Shown here piece after piece: positions 1-11,142 of a DNA stretch of 64,000 nt. The stretch covers positions 4,728,501-4,792,500 of the forward strand of contig NZ_CP032311.1 of NCBI RefSeq assembly GCF_004803755.1. Reading direction: 5' to 3'. The notes beneath the pieces were generated by a model. That model made no database searches, had not been told where the DNA came from, and saw only the letters and a program-made list of their open reading frames with translations. Within the stretch, counting starts at the first letter, position 1. Each line of letters begins with the position of its first letter. This DNA comes from Pseudomonas sp. DG56-2 (GTDB lineage Bacteria; Pseudomonadota; Gammaproteobacteria; Pseudomonadales; Pseudomonadaceae). The position numbers were made by a program, and so were the translations under genes.

Positions 1-249
1 TGCGCTCTTGCGCAGTTTCTTTACCAGGCGCTCCTGACGCAATGCCTCGGCCTTGTCCGGCCACGCCTCGACGTATACCAGCGCCACTGCCGGGCTGGTA
101 CTGAAGTAGCGGGCACCCTGGCCTTTTTGATGAGCAATGAAACGCCGCTGCGGGTTATCGCTGATCCCGCAATACAACGAACCGTTGGCCGCGCGAACCA
201 GATAGACATACCAGGATTTGTTCAGTGCTTGGGCAATAGGCTCTGTCAC
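1..249 (-). CDS. GIY-YIG domain protein (YhbQ/UPF0213-like), partial
   Basis: The minus strand is open for 83 codons from a GTG at 249 to the window edge, so the C-terminus is missing. The translation starts [18 protein letters not shown]. It carries the GIY-YIG pair as [17 protein letters not shown], followed by a conserved Arg in [10 protein letters not shown] and the [14 protein letters not shown] stretch seen in small stand-alone GIY-YIG proteins. Family members are about 90-110 residues and related to endonuclease domains; cellular function is poorly defined. The GTG start is chosen because the motif lies close behind it and no ATG exists in the frame. Confidence 0.8.
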   Translation of the reverse strand, partial: MTEPIAQALNKSWYVYLVRAANGSLYCGISDNPQRRFIAHQKGQGARYFSTSPAVALVYVEAWPDKAEALRQERLVKKLRKSA

Positions 250-288
250 GGTATCGACTGCGAAGGGTAAAGCGCACAGCTTAACGCC

Positions 289-759
289 TCAGCGGCCTGC
301 CTGAAACGCTCGCAAGCCCTTGAGCGCCTGAGCACGCACCTTGCCCTGCACCAACGGCGTCCACCCCAGCAACAGCCCTGAGGTGCCCAACGCCTGACGC
401 GACCAGCGCCACAGACTGAAACTGTCCCGGTGCTCGCAGATTTTTCCATCGCGCAAAACGAAATGGGCCTGAATGTCATTGATTACGATACGACCGGTCT
501 GGCTGAACAGGTAAGTAGCGACCCAATGAGCACTTGCGCTGTGCTCATCAGCGCGCACGCTGTCAAAGGTCAGGGAGAAGTCCTTGGCGCGGGTGACCAG
601 CATGCGCCACATGTCGCCAGCGTCTTTACCACGCAAGGTACCAAAGGCCGGGTCACTGAAGACGATGTCATCGCTGTAGCACGCCACCATGGCTTCTGCG
701 TCCAGGCGTTGGAAAGCCTGATAGAAGCGATTGATCAAAGCACAATTGCCAGCGCTCAT
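289..759 (-). CDS. SnoaL/NTF2-like fold protein
   Basis: Encodes 156 residues. The first ~120 look like a SnoaL-like polyketide-cyclase/NTF2 domain: an N-terminal helix (INRFYQAFQRLDAEAMVACY), the typical YSDDIVFSDPAFG segment, then a strand-rich half ending HFVLRDGKICEHRDSFSL. The C-terminal ~35 residues are basic. Proteins of this fold may be isomerases, hydratases or ligand-binding proteins; sequence alone gives no substrate. It stands alone between the GIY-YIG gene and the MFS gene, on the same strand. Confidence 0.75.
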   Translation of the reverse strand: MSAGNCALINRFYQAFQRLDAEAMVACYSDDIVFSDPAFGTLRGKDAGDMWRMLVTRAKDFSLTFDSVRADEHSASAHWVATYLFSQTGRIVINDIQAHFVLRDGKICEHRDSFSLWRWSRQALGTSGLLLGWTPLVQGKVRAQALKGLRAFQAGR

Positions 760-887
760 GAGGCGGATCCGTTTCCGAAGGGAGGGACCCGCACGATAGT
801 CTGCGCAAGTGGCAAAAAGCTACGAGCATTTGCCGGATGAATAGCGGCAACCTCCAAAATGCCGACTAATGCATGACTCGTGAGGCC

Positions 888-2171
888 TCACACACGCTCA
901 CTGACCACCTGAACATGCAGATTGCGCCCAGCCTTCAAGCCAAAGCCAATGGCGCCGACGCCCAGCACGGCAAAGATCCAGCCGACTGCATCCCAGCCGC
1001 CGGTCAAGTCATGCACCAGCCCCACGGCAAATGGCCCCATGGATGCCAAGGTGTAACCTACACCCTGAGCCATGCTCGATAGATTGGCCGCCACATGAGC
1101 GTCTTTGGAGCGCAACACGATCAGCGTCAGCGCCAGTGCAAAGGTACCACCCTGCCCCAGGCCTAACACCACAGCCCAGCCCCAGAGGCCTTCAATCGGC
1201 GCATAGAGGCATCCAAACAAGCCAGCCAGGGCCAACAGCATGACCAACACAATGGCCAGGCGCTGATCTTGCCCTCGCGTTGCCAGCCAAGGCGCACTGA
1301 GTGAGCTGATCAATTGCACAATCACCGAGCCGGACAACACCAGGCCGGCTTCGGTCGGCGACAGGCCACGGCCGATAAGAATCGATGGCAACCAGCCGAA
1401 TACGATGTAAGCCAGTGACGACTGCAATCCCATGTACAGCGTTACCTGCCAGGCCAGCGGATCACGCAGCAGACCGCGAACTCGATAGGCCACATGATGC
1501 GGCCCATGGCCCTGGCGCGCCTGAGGCAGCCATACCAGCGCAGCGAATAGCGCCGGAATCAACCAGAAACCCAGGCCCAACTCCCAGCTATTGCCCAAGT
1601 GCTCACTCAACGGCACCGTGCCGCCCGCCGCCATCGCAGCCCCCAGGCACAGCGCCATGGTGTAGACCCCGGTCAAGGTGCCGGCGTGCCTGGGAAAGTC
1701 GCGCTTGACGATACCGGGTAACAGCACACCAATCACACCGATACTGGCGCCGGCCATGACACTGCCAACGAACACCCCGGTGGCACCAAATGCGCTGCGC
1801 ACGGCAATGCCCGCCGCCAAGGTCAGGAGAATGCCGAGGATCACTCGCTCACTGCCAAAACGCCGAGCCAGTACCGGCGCCAACGGCGCGAACAAACCCA
1901 GGCAAAGCACGGGTAAGGTCGTCAGCAGTCCAGCCTGAGAAGCACTGAGGCCGAGGCTTTCGGAAACCAGACCGAGTAACGGCGCCATGCTCGACAATGC
2001 CGGGCGCAGGTTCAGGGCCACCAGCACCAGGCCGACCAGAAGCAACCAGGGCCGCAGCAACATCACAGGTTGCTGCTGCACCTGTTCATCGTCCACTTCG
2101 GCATCGATCAACAGTTCTTCAAGCTCCGGGCCACTGGCCACTGGAGCGGATCGGGTAGTGTCATGCGCCAT
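888..2171 (-). CDS. MFS transporter, CynX/NimT family
   Basis: A 427-residue integral membrane protein with about 12 hydrophobic segments. The pattern LNLRPALSSMAPLL at the end of the first segment is typical of the CynX/NimT (cyanate/nitroimidazole) branch of the major facilitator superfamily. A 36-residue, rather acidic N-terminal tail precedes the first membrane segment, which is longer than usual. The gene starts 15 bases after the GntR regulator on the same strand, so the two probably form one transcript in which the regulator controls the exporter. The substrate is unknown. A perfect palindrome, GTGAGGCCTCAC, overlaps the stop codon at 880-891. Confidence 0.85.
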   Translation of the reverse strand: MAHDTTRSAPVASGPELEELLIDAEVDDEQVQQQPVMLLRPWLLLVGLVLVALNLRPALSSMAPLLGLVSESLGLSASQAGLLTTLPVLCLGLFAPLAPVLARRFGSERVILGILLTLAAGIAVRSAFGATGVFVGSVMAGASIGVIGVLLPGIVKRDFPRHAGTLTGVYTMALCLGAAMAAGGTVPLSEHLGNSWELGLGFWLIPALFAALVWLPQARQGHGPHHVAYRVRGLLRDPLAWQVTLYMGLQSSLAYIVFGWLPSILIGRGLSPTEAGLVLSGSVIVQLISSLSAPWLATRGQDQRLAIVLVMLLALAGLFGCLYAPIEGLWGWAVVLGLGQGGTFALALTLIVLRSKDAHVAANLSSMAQGVGYTLASMGPFAVGLVHDLTGGWDAVGWIFAVLGVGAIGFGLKAGRNLHVQVVSERV

Positions 2172-2186
2172 GGCAGTCTCGCAAGG

Positions 2187-2837
2187 TCAGGATTCGTTGA
2201 TCAGGGTTCGGCTCAGCGCTTTGGCTTTGTCCGAATCACGTTGTTCGATGGCCTCGAGAATCTGCCCATGCAGGTCGAAAACCAGCTGGCAGCGCGGAGC
2301 GTGGCTCAAATTGTGATGGACCGTCGCCGCCACCACGCCGGAGAGGTAGCGATACAACTCACTCAGGGCCGGATTGTGCGCAGCGTCGACCAGGCGTTGG
2401 TGAAAGATCAGATCGCAGTCTACGTAACGCTCGAGGTCTGCATGGAAATGCTCGCTGCTATGAGCGAGTGCCTCACGCAGGCCGTGCAGGTCTTCATCGG
2501 TGCGGCGCAAGGCTGCCAGGCCAATCGCCTCAGCTTCCAGAATGTGCCGGGCTTCGCGTGCCTGCTCCAGGCTGCAGCGCGACAAAGCCTGCACCGCCTG
2601 CAGCGGATCGACAGCAGTACGCAGATAGCTGCCATCGCCCTGGCGGACTTCGACCAGACCACTGAACGCCAACACCCGCATAGCTTCGCGCACAGTGTTG
2701 CGGCTGATGCCAAGCTCGGTGGCCAGTTCAGGTTCGGTAGGCAGACGCTGCCCTATCGACCAAGCACCGTTGGCAATGCGTTGACGGAGTTGATCGACAG
2801 CCTGTTCGACCAGAGAACGTTTGATGAGTAGCGTCAT
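2187..2837 (-). CDS. GntR-family regulator, FadR/FCD subfamily
   Basis: About 216 residues. A winged helix-turn-helix occupies roughly residues 8-75 (LPTEPELATELGISRNTVRE, then GLVEVRQGDGSYL). An all-helical FCD effector domain follows at about 90-210, with the metal-ligand type positions D..F H in DLIFHQRLV and HH in TVHHNL. FCD proteins sense small organic acids or sugar acids. ATG 2837 is preferred over GTG 2843. It lies directly upstream of an MFS gene, a common regulator-transporter pairing. A short inverted repeat just upstream (2847-2863) could be an autoregulatory operator. Confidence 0.85.
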   Translation of the reverse strand: MTLLIKRSLVEQAVDQLRQRIANGAWSIGQRLPTEPELATELGISRNTVREAMRVLAFSGLVEVRQGDGSYLRTAVDPLQAVQALSRCSLEQAREARHILEAEAIGLAALRRTDEDLHGLREALAHSSEHFHADLERYVDCDLIFHQRLVDAAHNPALSELYRYLSGVVAATVHHNLSHAPRCQLVFDLHGQILEAIEQRDSDKAKALSRTLINES

Positions 2838-2846
2838 GTGCACTTA

Positions 2847-2863
2847 CATCCAATCATCGGATG
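2847..2863. promoter_or_regulatory. inverted repeat upstream of the GntR gene, possible operator
   Basis: CATCC-7-GGATG, a perfect 5-base inverted repeat ten bases upstream of the regulator start. Position and symmetry fit an autoregulatory GntR operator, but the half-sites are short and this is inference. Confidence 0.3.
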
Positions 2864-2907
2864 AATTCAGGCGAGAGAGAATACCCCTCTCGAATGTGTA
2901 AAAGCAA

Positions 2908-2956
2908 TCGCGGGGCATGCCCGCTCCCAACCTGTGAGAGCGAGCTTGCCCCGCGA
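2908..2956. repeat. REP palindrome pair
   Basis: Two facing REP-type units, TCGCGGGGCATGCCCGCTCC and its opposite-facing partner ending CTTGCCCCGCGA, lie just past the end of hisC. Such REP pairs are frequent in intergenic DNA of Pseudomonas. Confidence 0.75.
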
Positions 2957-2972
2957 GCCACTTGTAGCAGTG

Positions 2973-4019
2973 TCAGTTCAACGCATCGAGCAATGCCTGA
3001 TTCATCTCCGGTGTACCGATAGTAATGCGCAGGAATTGGGCAATACGCGCTTGCTTGAAGTGACGCACGATTACCCCTTGCTCGCGCAGCTTCGCCGCCA
3101 ATTCGCTGGCATCGTGCTGCGGATGACGGGCGAAAATGAAGTTGGCGGCCGAAGGCAGCACTTCAAAGCCACGGGCAGTAAGCTCGCCCACCAGCGCTTC
3201 ACGGCTATCGATGACTTTGCGGCAGGTGTCATCGAAGTAGGCGCGATCGTCGAACGCCGCCGCCGCACCGACGATTGCCATGCGATCGAGCGGGTAGGAG
3301 TTGAAGCTGTTCTTGATCCGCTCCAGAGCCTCGATCAGGTCGGGATGCCCTACTGCCAGACCCACTCGCAAGCCTGCCAGCGAGCGCGACTTGGACAAGG
3401 TCTGAGTGACCAGCAGGTTGTCATAGCGATCCACCAGGCTGATTGCCGTTTCGCCACCGAAGTCGATGTAGGCCTCATCGACCACCACCACCGAGTTGGG
3501 GTTGGCCTTGAGCAAGTGCTCAATGGCATCCAGCGCCAACAGGCAGCCAGTAGGCGCGTTAGGGTTGGGGAAAATGATGCCGCCATTGGCCTTGGCATAA
3601 TCTTCCACACGAATCTGGAACTGCTCGTCGAGTGCAACCTGTTCGAAAGGAATGCCATAAAGACCGCAGTAGACCGGATAGAAGCTGTAACTGATGTCCG
3701 GGAACAGCAAGGGCGCGCCGTGCTGGAACAGGCCGTGGAAAATGTGCGCCAGCACTTCATCCGAGCCGTTGCCCAGGAACACCTGGTTGCCATTTACCCC
3801 GTAGTAGTTCGCTACCGCCTGCTTGAGCAGATCGCTGTTGGGATCGGGGTAAAGACGCAGATTGTCGCTCAACTCGCCACGCATCGCCTCAAGCGCCTTT
3901 GGCGATGGGCCATACGGATTTTCATTGGTATTGAGCTTGACCAGCCTGGCCAGTTTCGGTTGCTCACCCGGTACGTAAGGCACCAGGTCCTTGACGAAGG
4001 GGCTCCAGAATTTACTCAT
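2973..4019 (-). CDS. hisC: histidinol-phosphate aminotransferase
   Basis: A 348-residue fold-type I PLP enzyme converting imidazole acetol-phosphate and glutamate to L-histidinol phosphate. The N-terminal [11 protein letters not shown] and LYPDP segments are typical of HisC. DEAYIDF lies at 181-187, the Schiff-base lysine is K210 in [12 protein letters not shown], and phosphate-binding arginines follow near the C-terminus ([12 protein letters not shown]). It starts two bases after the hisD stop, so translation is probably coupled. Length is normal for the family. Confidence 0.97.
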   Translation of the reverse strand: MSKFWSPFVKDLVPYVPGEQPKLARLVKLNTNENPYGPSPKALEAMRGELSDNLRLYPDPNSDLLKQAVANYYGVNGNQVFLGNGSDEVLAHIFHGLFQHGAPLLFPDISYSFYPVYCGLYGIPFEQVALDEQFQIRVEDYAKANGGIIFPNPNAPTGCLLALDAIEHLLKANPNSVVVVDEAYIDFGGETAISLVDRYDNLLVTQTLSKSRSLAGLRVGLAVGHPDLIEALERIKNSFNSYPLDRMAIVGAAAAFDDRAYFDDTCRKVIDSREALVGELTARGFEVLPSAANFIFARHPQHDASELAAKLREQGVIVRHFKQARIAQFLRITIGTPEMNQALLDALN

Positions 4020-4021
4020 GC

Positions 4022-5347
4022 TCAGTTCCCCTTTTTGTCGGCAACGATACGGTATTCAGCACTGCGGGCGTGGGCGGTCAACGATTCGCCGCGCGCCAGG
4101 ATCGACGCAGTGTGGCCAAGCTCCGATGCACCCTGTTCGGAGCAGTAGATGATCGACGAACGCTTCTGGAAGTCGTAGACCCCCAGTGGTGATGAGAAGC
4201 GTGCGGTGCCCGAGGTCGGCAATACGTGGTTTGGACCTGCGCAGTAGTCACCCAACGCTTCGCTGGTGTGACGCCCCATGAAGATCGCACCGGCGTGGCG
4301 AATCTGTGGAAGCCAGGCTTGTGGATCAGCTACCGAAAGCTCCAGGTGTTCGGGCGCGATACGGTTGGCGACCTCCATGGCTTGCTGCATGTCACGTACC
4401 TGGATCAGCGCACCGCGGCCGTTGATCGACGTTTTAATGATTTCGGCACGTTCCATGGTCGGCAGCAGCTTGTCGATGCTCGCCGCCACCTTGTCGAGAA
4501 ACGCGGCATCCGGGCTCACCAGGATCGATTGTGCGTCTTCGTCGTGCTCAGCCTGGGAGAACAGGTCCATGGCAATCCAGTCCGGGTCGGTCTGGCCGTC
4601 ACACACCACCAGGATCTCCGAAGGTCCGGCAATCATGTCGATACCTACCTGGCCGAATACATGACGCTTGGCAGTAGCCACGTAGATGTTGCCGGGCCCG
4701 ACCACTTTGTCTACCTGCGGCACGCTTTCGGTGCCATAGGCCAGCGCGGCGACCGCCTGCGCTCCACCAATGGTGAACACCCGATCGACACCGGCAATAC
4801 AGGCCGCTGCGAGCACCAGCTCGTTAACTTCACCGCGCGGGGTTGGCACCACCATGACGACCTCACCAACACCGGCCACCTTGGCTGGAATCGCATTCAT
4901 CAGCACCGAGGAAGGATAGGATGCCTTGCCGCCCGGGACGTAGAGGCCGGCGCGATCCAGTGGCGTAACCTTCTGGCCCAACACGGTACCGTCGGCTTCG
5001 GTATAGCTCCAGGAATCCTGCTTCTGCCGTTCATGATAGTTGCGCACACGGCTGGCAGCCTTTTCCAGGGCTTCGCGCTGAGCTTGGGTAATGCGTGTCA
5101 GAGCCAGCTCCAGGCGTTCACGACCGAGGATCAGGTCATCGATCGATTTGGCATCCACGCCATCGAAACGCTGGGTAAATTCCACCAGTGCCGCATCACC
5201 GCGCTCACGCACAGCCTTGATGATGTCGAGCACACGCTGGTTGACCGTATCGTCAGACACACTTTCCCAGCTCAACAGATGATCCAGATGTCGGGCGAAA
5301 TCCGGGTCAGCGGCATTGAGTCGGGCAATTGCAGTGGACGTGGTCAT
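4022..5347 (-). CDS. hisD: histidinol dehydrogenase
   Basis: A 441-residue zinc enzyme making the last two oxidations of histidine synthesis (histidinol to histidine, two NAD). Diagnostic segments are [32 protein letters not shown] and [19 protein letters not shown]. The reading frame is open to 5383, but ATG 5347 is chosen: it has GAGG eight bases upstream and gives the usual N-terminus [11 protein letters not shown]. Between hisG and hisC on the same strand. Confidence 0.97.
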   Translation of the reverse strand: MTTSTAIARLNAADPDFARHLDHLLSWESVSDDTVNQRVLDIIKAVRERGDAALVEFTQRFDGVDAKSIDDLILGRERLELALTRITQAQREALEKAASRVRNYHERQKQDSWSYTEADGTVLGQKVTPLDRAGLYVPGGKASYPSSVLMNAIPAKVAGVGEVVMVVPTPRGEVNELVLAAACIAGVDRVFTIGGAQAVAALAYGTESVPQVDKVVGPGNIYVATAKRHVFGQVGIDMIAGPSEILVVCDGQTDPDWIAMDLFSQAEHDEDAQSILVSPDAAFLDKVAASIDKLLPTMERAEIIKTSINGRGALIQVRDMQQAMEVANRIAPEHLELSVADPQAWLPQIRHAGAIFMGRHTSEALGDYCAGPNHVLPTSGTARFSSPLGVYDFQKRSSIIYCSEQGASELGHTASILARGESLTAHARSAEYRIVADKKGN

Positions 5348-5473
5348 AGCGAGGGCCTCAATAAATGGCGATTGCTCAGGCACCCTAAGCTACCAGTCCA
5401 TCCGCGCGGGCACCCGAGAAAATTGGCTATGACGCGGATAGACGGGCGCGACAGCGAAGGTCGCGCGCAGAGG

Positions 5474-6109
5474 TCAGCCGCGGTGTCGCGATTCGACAGC
5501 CTGGCGCAGGGTGTCGATCAGGCTTTGAATGCGTGCATGCTGCATCTTCATCGAAGCCTTGTTGACCACCAGCCGGGAGCTGATGGTGGCAATCATTTCC
5601 TGGGGTTCCAGGCCATTGGCGCGCAGCGTATTGCCGGTATCGACGACGTCGATGATCTTGTCAGCCAGACCGATCAACGGCGCCAGCTCCATCGAACCGT
5701 ACAATTTGATGATATCGACCTGACGGCCTTGCTCGGCATAGTAGCGCTTGGCAACGTTGACGAACTTGGTCGCCACTCGCAACCGGCCCTTGGGCTCGGC
5801 TGCGCCGATTGCGCCGGCAGTCATCAGCTTGCACTGAGCAATCTGCAGGTCGAGCGGCTCATAGAGACCCTGACCGCCGTACTCCATCAGCACGTCCTTG
5901 CCGGCCACACCCAGATCGGCGGCGCCATGCTCGACATAGGTCGGCACGTCGGTAGCGCGTACGATCAACAGGCGTACATCGTCCTGCGTCGTAGGAATGA
6001 TCAGCTTGCGGCTCTTGTCCGGGTTTTCGGTCGGAACAATACCCGCTTCTGCCAACAGTGGCAGGGTATCGTCGAGAATCCGACCTTTGGATAGCGCGAT
6101 GGTCAACAT
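5474..6109 (-). CDS. hisG: ATP phosphoribosyltransferase, short form
   Basis: A 211-residue protein that performs the first step of histidine synthesis (ATP + PRPP). It begins [19 protein letters not shown] and carries the PRPP-binding segment [14 protein letters not shown]. At this length it lacks the C-terminal regulatory ACT-like domain and belongs to the HisG-S class, which works as a hetero-octamer with HisZ. No hisZ is in the window, so the partner must be elsewhere. A 126-base gap separates it from hisD. Confidence 0.96.
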   Translation of the reverse strand: MLTIALSKGRILDDTLPLLAEAGIVPTENPDKSRKLIIPTTQDDVRLLIVRATDVPTYVEHGAADLGVAGKDVLMEYGGQGLYEPLDLQIAQCKLMTAGAIGAAEPKGRLRVATKFVNVAKRYYAEQGRQVDIIKLYGSMELAPLIGLADKIIDVVDTGNTLRANGLEPQEMIATISSRLVVNKASMKMQHARIQSLIDTLRQAVESRHRG

Positions 6110-6216
6110 GGGAAACGTCGGTCCTTATGCGGCTACAGCCGGCCGGGCCTGAGTTGGCCCGACCGCATTCAATTCGGTGCAGCAATTGGCTGGCGCGTCC
6201 CTGCGCCGATAACAGA

Positions 6217-7500
<1,284 letters not shown>

Positions 7501-7506
7501 TTAGGC

Positions 7507-7746
7507 TCAGGTGCGCTCAGCCCAGGCTGCGCTGCTGAAAAATTTCATGGTTACCGCATGGATGCTGCCATCGGTGATCCACGGATTAAGATGAGCATAG
7601 ATCTGCTGCTGACGCTTGACCGGGCTCAGGGCCGCCAACTCGTCGCTGATCACGTTCAACTGGAAGTTGCAGCCTTCGCCTTCAACTTCGACCCGGGTTC
7701 CCGGCAACTTTTCTTCAAGGAAGTTCTTAACTTCTACGGCCTGCAT
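7507..7746 (-). CDS. ibaG: BolA-family protein IbaG
   Basis: 79 residues starting MQAVEVKNFLEEKLPG at an ATG inside a longer open frame. The BolA fold is shown by the HAVTMKFF segment near the C-terminus (SIHAVTMKFFSSAA) and the GCNFQLNVIS strand. IbaG proteins partner with monothiol glutaredoxins and are linked to acid tolerance and Fe-S handling. Short length and position immediately upstream of murA match E. coli yrbA/ibaG. An intrinsic terminator just upstream separates it from the mla operon, so it may have its own promoter. Confidence 0.92.
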   Translation of the reverse strand: MQAVEVKNFLEEKLPGTRVEVEGEGCNFQLNVISDELAALSPVKRQQQIYAHLNPWITDGSIHAVTMKFFSSAAWAERT

Positions 7747-7792
7747 GCTCAACCTCAATCGGCGCCCTGTGCGCGCGGGTCGGCCATCATAC

Positions 7793-7844
7793 AAAAAAGC
7801 CCCTCGCCTGCGAACCCCGTAATCGGAGACTCTGACAGAGGGGC
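7793..7844 (-). terminator. intrinsic terminator of the mla operon
   Basis: Read on the minus strand, a 7-base stem (GCCCCTC / GAGGGGC, plus-strand arms 7799-7805 and 7838-7844) is followed directly by a run of six T. The loop is long (32 bases). It lies 18 bases past the mlaB stop. Confidence 0.75.
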
Positions 7845-7861
7845 CAGTTACTGGCTGGCGA

Positions 7862-8167
7862 TCATTGACCGACCAGCACCTCATCGAGGTCGTAAACCTC
7901 GGCGATTTCACGCATGTCCTGGGGCATCGCACGCAACTCGACTGCCTTCCCGGCCGCCTTGCCATCGCGCATGAACGCCAACAACAGCGACAGTCCGACG
8001 CTGCTGGATTTTTCCACCCTGGAACAATCGAGCACCAGGCCTTGGGCCTTGCACGCAGCAATCAAGGCCTTGCCTTCCTTGCGCAAGGTGGGACCACTGC
8101 GGTGGTCCAGCACCCCGGCCAGGCTGAGGACGCCCGGCTCGCTCATGGTTACGGCGCTATCACTCAT
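7862..8167 (-). CDS. mlaB: STAS-domain protein MlaB
   Basis: A 101-residue STAS protein of the Mla phospholipid transporter. It binds the ATPase MlaF on the cytoplasmic side and is needed for its activity. The STAS core is seen as GVLDHRSGPTLRKEG and LVLDCSRVEKSSSVGLSLLL; the Ser-Ser pair matches the region phosphorylated in anti-sigma-antagonist relatives. Its start overlaps the mlaC stop by four bases. Last gene of the operon, just before the terminator. Confidence 0.93.
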   Translation of the reverse strand: MSDSAVTMSEPGVLSLAGVLDHRSGPTLRKEGKALIAACKAQGLVLDCSRVEKSSSVGLSLLLAFMRDGKAAGKAVELRAMPQDMREIAEVYDLDEVLVGQ

Positions 8168-8814
8168 TGGGCTTGCTTCTCGACTGCTTCGTCGGCGGTT
8201 TCCTTGGCCTTGGCCACTTCACCTGCCCAGCCGTCGATGGTCTTGTCCAGGTCATTGCCATTGCGGTTCATGGCATCGGCGAACTGATCACGGAACAGTT
8301 TGCCGATGTTGATGCCATTGACGATGACATTACGCACCTTCCACTCGCCACCCAGCTTGGTCAGGGTGTAGGACACCGGGTAGACGGCGCCATTATTGCC
8401 CTTGACCGTCATGTCGACGCTGGCACGATCATCACCGTCAAGCTTGGCATTGCCGACGGTAATGCCCTGGTTGTTGTATTCGAGCAGGGCATTGCCATAG
8501 AACTGCATCAGGCTGCGTTTGAAATTTTCCTGGAAGCGCTGCATCTGCTCCGGGGTGGCCTTGCGCGAATATTTGACGGTCATGATGCTTTTCGAAATGC
8601 CATCGGCGTCCACAACCGGACCCAGGTTGGCATTGAGCGCATCGTAGAACGCACTAGGATTGGCCTTGTATTGCTCCTTGTTGGCCTTCAGATCGGCCAA
8701 CAATTGATTGGTGGTGCCCTGAATCACCTCTTTGGGTGACTGGGCAGCCGCGCCAGCCATCAACGGCAGCGCCGCCAAAATCACCAGCAAGCCGCGTCGC
8801 AGGATAGAAATCAT
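8164..8814 (-). CDS. mlaC: phospholipid-binding periplasmic protein MlaC
   Basis: 216 residues with a signal peptide (MISILRRGLLVILAALPLMA, cleavage expected near AGAAAQ). It belongs to the MlaC/Ttg2D family, which ferries phospholipid between the outer-membrane MlaA complex and inner-membrane MlaFEDB. Family features include YSRKATPEQMQRFQENFKRS, the YNNQGITVG strand and VRNVIVNGINIGKLFRDQF near the end. It sits nine bases downstream of mlaD. Confidence 0.95.
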   Translation of the reverse strand: MISILRRGLLVILAALPLMAGAAAQSPKEVIQGTTNQLLADLKANKEQYKANPSAFYDALNANLGPVVDADGISKSIMTVKYSRKATPEQMQRFQENFKRSLMQFYGNALLEYNNQGITVGNAKLDGDDRASVDMTVKGNNGAVYPVSYTLTKLGGEWKVRNVIVNGINIGKLFRDQFADAMNRNGNDLDKTIDGWAGEVAKAKETADEAVEKQAQ

Positions 8815-8823
8815 GGAAACCCC

Positions 8824-9291
8824 TTATTTAGCTTCTTTGCCAACGGTATTGAGCAGGAACTTGCCAATCAGATCTTCCAGCACCAGCGCCGACTGCGTGT
8901 CATGGATGGTCGAACCATCCTTGAGTACTGCGTCTTCACCGCCCACGCTGATCCCGATGTACTTCTCGCCGAGCAACCCAGCGGTGAGGATAGATGCAGT
9001 GGAGTCGGTAGGCAGGTTGTCTACGCGTTTTTCCAGTTGCAGCGTCACTCGACCGGTATAGGTGTCACGGTCCAGATCGATGGCTGTGACCTTACCGATG
9101 GTTACACCGGCCATGGTCACTTTAGCTCTGACCGTCAAACCAGCGATATTGTCGAAATTTGCATAAACTTTATACGTATCGCTGCTCGGGCTCGCCGACA
9201 GGCCGCTGACACGCAGGGCCAGCAGAATCAGCGCCAGGATCCCCGCCAGGAGGAACAGGCCGACACCGATTTCCAGGGTGCGGTTTTGCAT
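8824..9291 (-). CDS. mlaD: MCE-domain protein MlaD
   Basis: 155 residues. One N-terminal membrane helix (about 8-28) anchors a single MCE domain (about 38-118, from YKVYANFDNIAGLTVRAKVT to ILTAGLLGEKYIGIS). In the Mla complex six copies form the periplasmic ring carrying lipid between MlaE and MlaC. The first base of the gene is shared with the last base of mlaE. Confidence 0.95.
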   Translation of the reverse strand: MQNRTLEIGVGLFLLAGILALILLALRVSGLSASPSSDTYKVYANFDNIAGLTVRAKVTMAGVTIGKVTAIDLDRDTYTGRVTLQLEKRVDNLPTDSTASILTAGLLGEKYIGISVGGEDAVLKDGSTIHDTQSALVLEDLIGKFLLNTVGKEAK

Positions 9292-10088
9292 CAGAAATCT
9301 CCAAACATCAAGGCGGTCAGAATAAAGTCCAGACCCAGGACTGCCAACGAGGCATAGACCACGGTCTTGGTAGTGGCACGACTGATCCCCTCTGACGTGG
9401 GCTCACAGTCATAACCTTGGAATACGGCAATCCAGGTAACAACGAAGGCAAAAACAATACTTTTGATCACGCCATTGAGCACGTCATCGGTAAACGACAC
9501 GCTATTTTGCATGTTCGCCCAGAACGAGCCTTCATAGACGCCCAGCCAGTCGACTGCCACCCACGACCCACCCCAGATTCCCACCACGCTGAAAATCAGC
9601 GCCAGCAATGGCAGCGAGATGAAGCCAGCCCATAGCCGCGGAGCAACAATGTACTTGAGCGGATCAACACCGATCATTTCCAGGCTGGACAACTGCTCGG
9701 TGGACTTCATGTTGCCGATTTCGGCGGTAAGCGCCGAACCGGCCCGCCCGGCGAACAACAGCGCAGTGACCACCGGACCCAGCTCTCGCAGCAGGGTCAA
9801 GGCAACCATCTGCCCCACCGCCTGTTCCGAGCCGTACTTGGTCAGAATACTGAAGCCCTGCAGCGCCAGCACCATGCCGATGAACACACCGGATACGACG
9901 ATAATCGCCAGCGACAGGACGCCGACCGAATAAAGTTGCCTGACCAGCAGTTGAAAACCGCCGCCAGTCCCACTGCGCCCTACCAGAGAATGCAGGAGGA
10001 ACAGGAACGAGCGGCCGAGTATCGCCAGCACATCGATGGCCGAACGGCCAAAGCGGCGAATACGTTCGAGTAAGGATTTTCTGCGCAT
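9291..10088 (-). CDS. mlaE: ABC permease MlaE
   Basis: 265 residues, the membrane permease of the Mla system. About five to six hydrophobic segments are seen, with the family stretch [25 protein letters not shown] and the conserved [23 protein letters not shown] 10088 is chosen over a TTG one codon upstream; it overlaps the mlaF stop in a TGATG arrangement, implying translational coupling. Confidence 0.95.
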   Translation of the reverse strand: MRRKSLLERIRRFGRSAIDVLAILGRSFLFLLHSLVGRSGTGGGFQLLVRQLYSVGVLSLAIIVVSGVFIGMVLALQGFSILTKYGSEQAVGQMVALTLLRELGPVVTALLFAGRAGSALTAEIGNMKSTEQLSSLEMIGVDPLKYIVAPRLWAGFISLPLLALIFSVVGIWGGSWVAVDWLGVYEGSFWANMQNSVSFTDDVLNGVIKSIVFAFVVTWIAVFQGYDCEPTSEGISRATTKTVVYASLAVLGLDFILTALMFGDF

Positions 10089-10897
10089 CAACGCTTCCCC
10101 AGAAGATCGGCGCGGTAATCCGGCGCAGGAAAGTGAAAGGGCACCGGGCCATCCGGGTCGCCTTTCATGAATTGACGAATGCGCGGGTTATCCGACCCCA
10201 TCAGCTCATCCGGAGTGCCCTGGCCAAGCACCTGGCCATCACCGACCACGTAAATGTAGTCGGCAATACTGGCAGTTTCGGCCAGGTCATGGGATACCAC
10301 GATGCTGGTAATACCCAAGGCATCGTTGAGCAAGCGGATCAAGCGCACCAGAACGCCCATGGCGATCGGGTCCTGGCCGACGAAGGGTTCGTCATACATG
10401 AGGATCTGCGGGTCCAGGGCAATGGCACGCGCCAAGGCCACTCGGCGCTTCATGCCACCGGACAGTTCGTCAGGCATCAATTCGATGGCGCCGCGCAAGC
10501 CGACGGCCTGCAGCTTCATCAAGACGATATCGCGAATCATCTCGTCAGACAGCTTGGTATGTACCCGCAGCGGAAACGCCACGTTCTCGAATACATCGAG
10601 ATCCGTAAACAGCGCACCACTTTGAAACAGCACTCCCATTTGCTTGCGTGCATCGAACAGATCGCTGCGCGACAGCGTCGGCAGATTCTGACCGGCAACC
10701 CAGACTTCACCGCTGCTCGGACGCAGCTGTGCCCCCATCAGACGCAACAGTGTGGTCTTGCCGCACCCGGAGGGTCCCATGATGCCGGTGACCTTGCCGC
10801 GGGGAATGCGTATATCGACATTATTGAAGATGCTGCGCGAACCGCGCTTGAAGGACAGGCCCTTCAATTCGACCGCGTAGGCGTTATCAACGCTCAT
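10088..10897 (-). CDS. mlaF: ABC ATPase MlaF
   Basis: 269 residues, ATPase of the Mla phospholipid transporter. Walker A GPSGCGKT is at 41-48, the signature is [15 protein letters not shown], and Walker B is [13 protein letters not shown], followed by the switch His in VVSHD. The ending [14 protein letters not shown] resembles the C-terminal extension through which MlaF contacts MlaB. Start at ATG 10897 with AAGGAG seven bases upstream. First gene of the operon and divergent from kdsD. Confidence 0.95.
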   Translation of the reverse strand: MSVDNAYAVELKGLSFKRGSRSIFNNVDIRIPRGKVTGIMGPSGCGKTTLLRLMGAQLRPSSGEVWVAGQNLPTLSRSDLFDARKQMGVLFQSGALFTDLDVFENVAFPLRVHTKLSDEMIRDIVLMKLQAVGLRGAIELMPDELSGGMKRRVALARAIALDPQILMYDEPFVGQDPIAMGVLVRLIRLLNDALGITSIVVSHDLAETASIADYIYVVGDGQVLGQGTPDELMGSDNPRIRQFMKGDPDGPVPFHFPAPDYRADLLGKR

Positions 10898-11102
10898 CTA
10901 AACTCCTTGCGATGCACCCTTTTCACTCAGACGCGCGCCCCCTTCATGGAGGCACGAACGCCCGAAGCGGGCCGAACAGGCGGCGAACTATAGCATCGCT
11001 GATAGCGGCGCCCCAAGGCCGCTGCTGTGCTTGTTCAGCTACGGTTAAGGTAACTGAGCGACTGTATGACAATCACAAGGTGAGGGTTTTGCGCATTACC
11101 GC

Positions 11103-11108
11103 TATAAT
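11103..11108 (+). promoter_or_regulatory. -10 element upstream of kdsD
   Basis: A perfect TATAAT, 35 bases before the kdsD start, in the context GCTATAATCGCC. No convincing -35 hexamer is seen 16-18 bases upstream, so this may depend on an activator or on sequence around -10. Confidence 0.5.
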
Positions 11109-11142
11109 CGCCGCCTTTTCATCAGGCAATCCGATTTTCGAC

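Noticed and set aside
2934..4148. 404-codon plus-strand frame
   Set aside because: Antisense of hisC, with no ribosome site or conserved motif.
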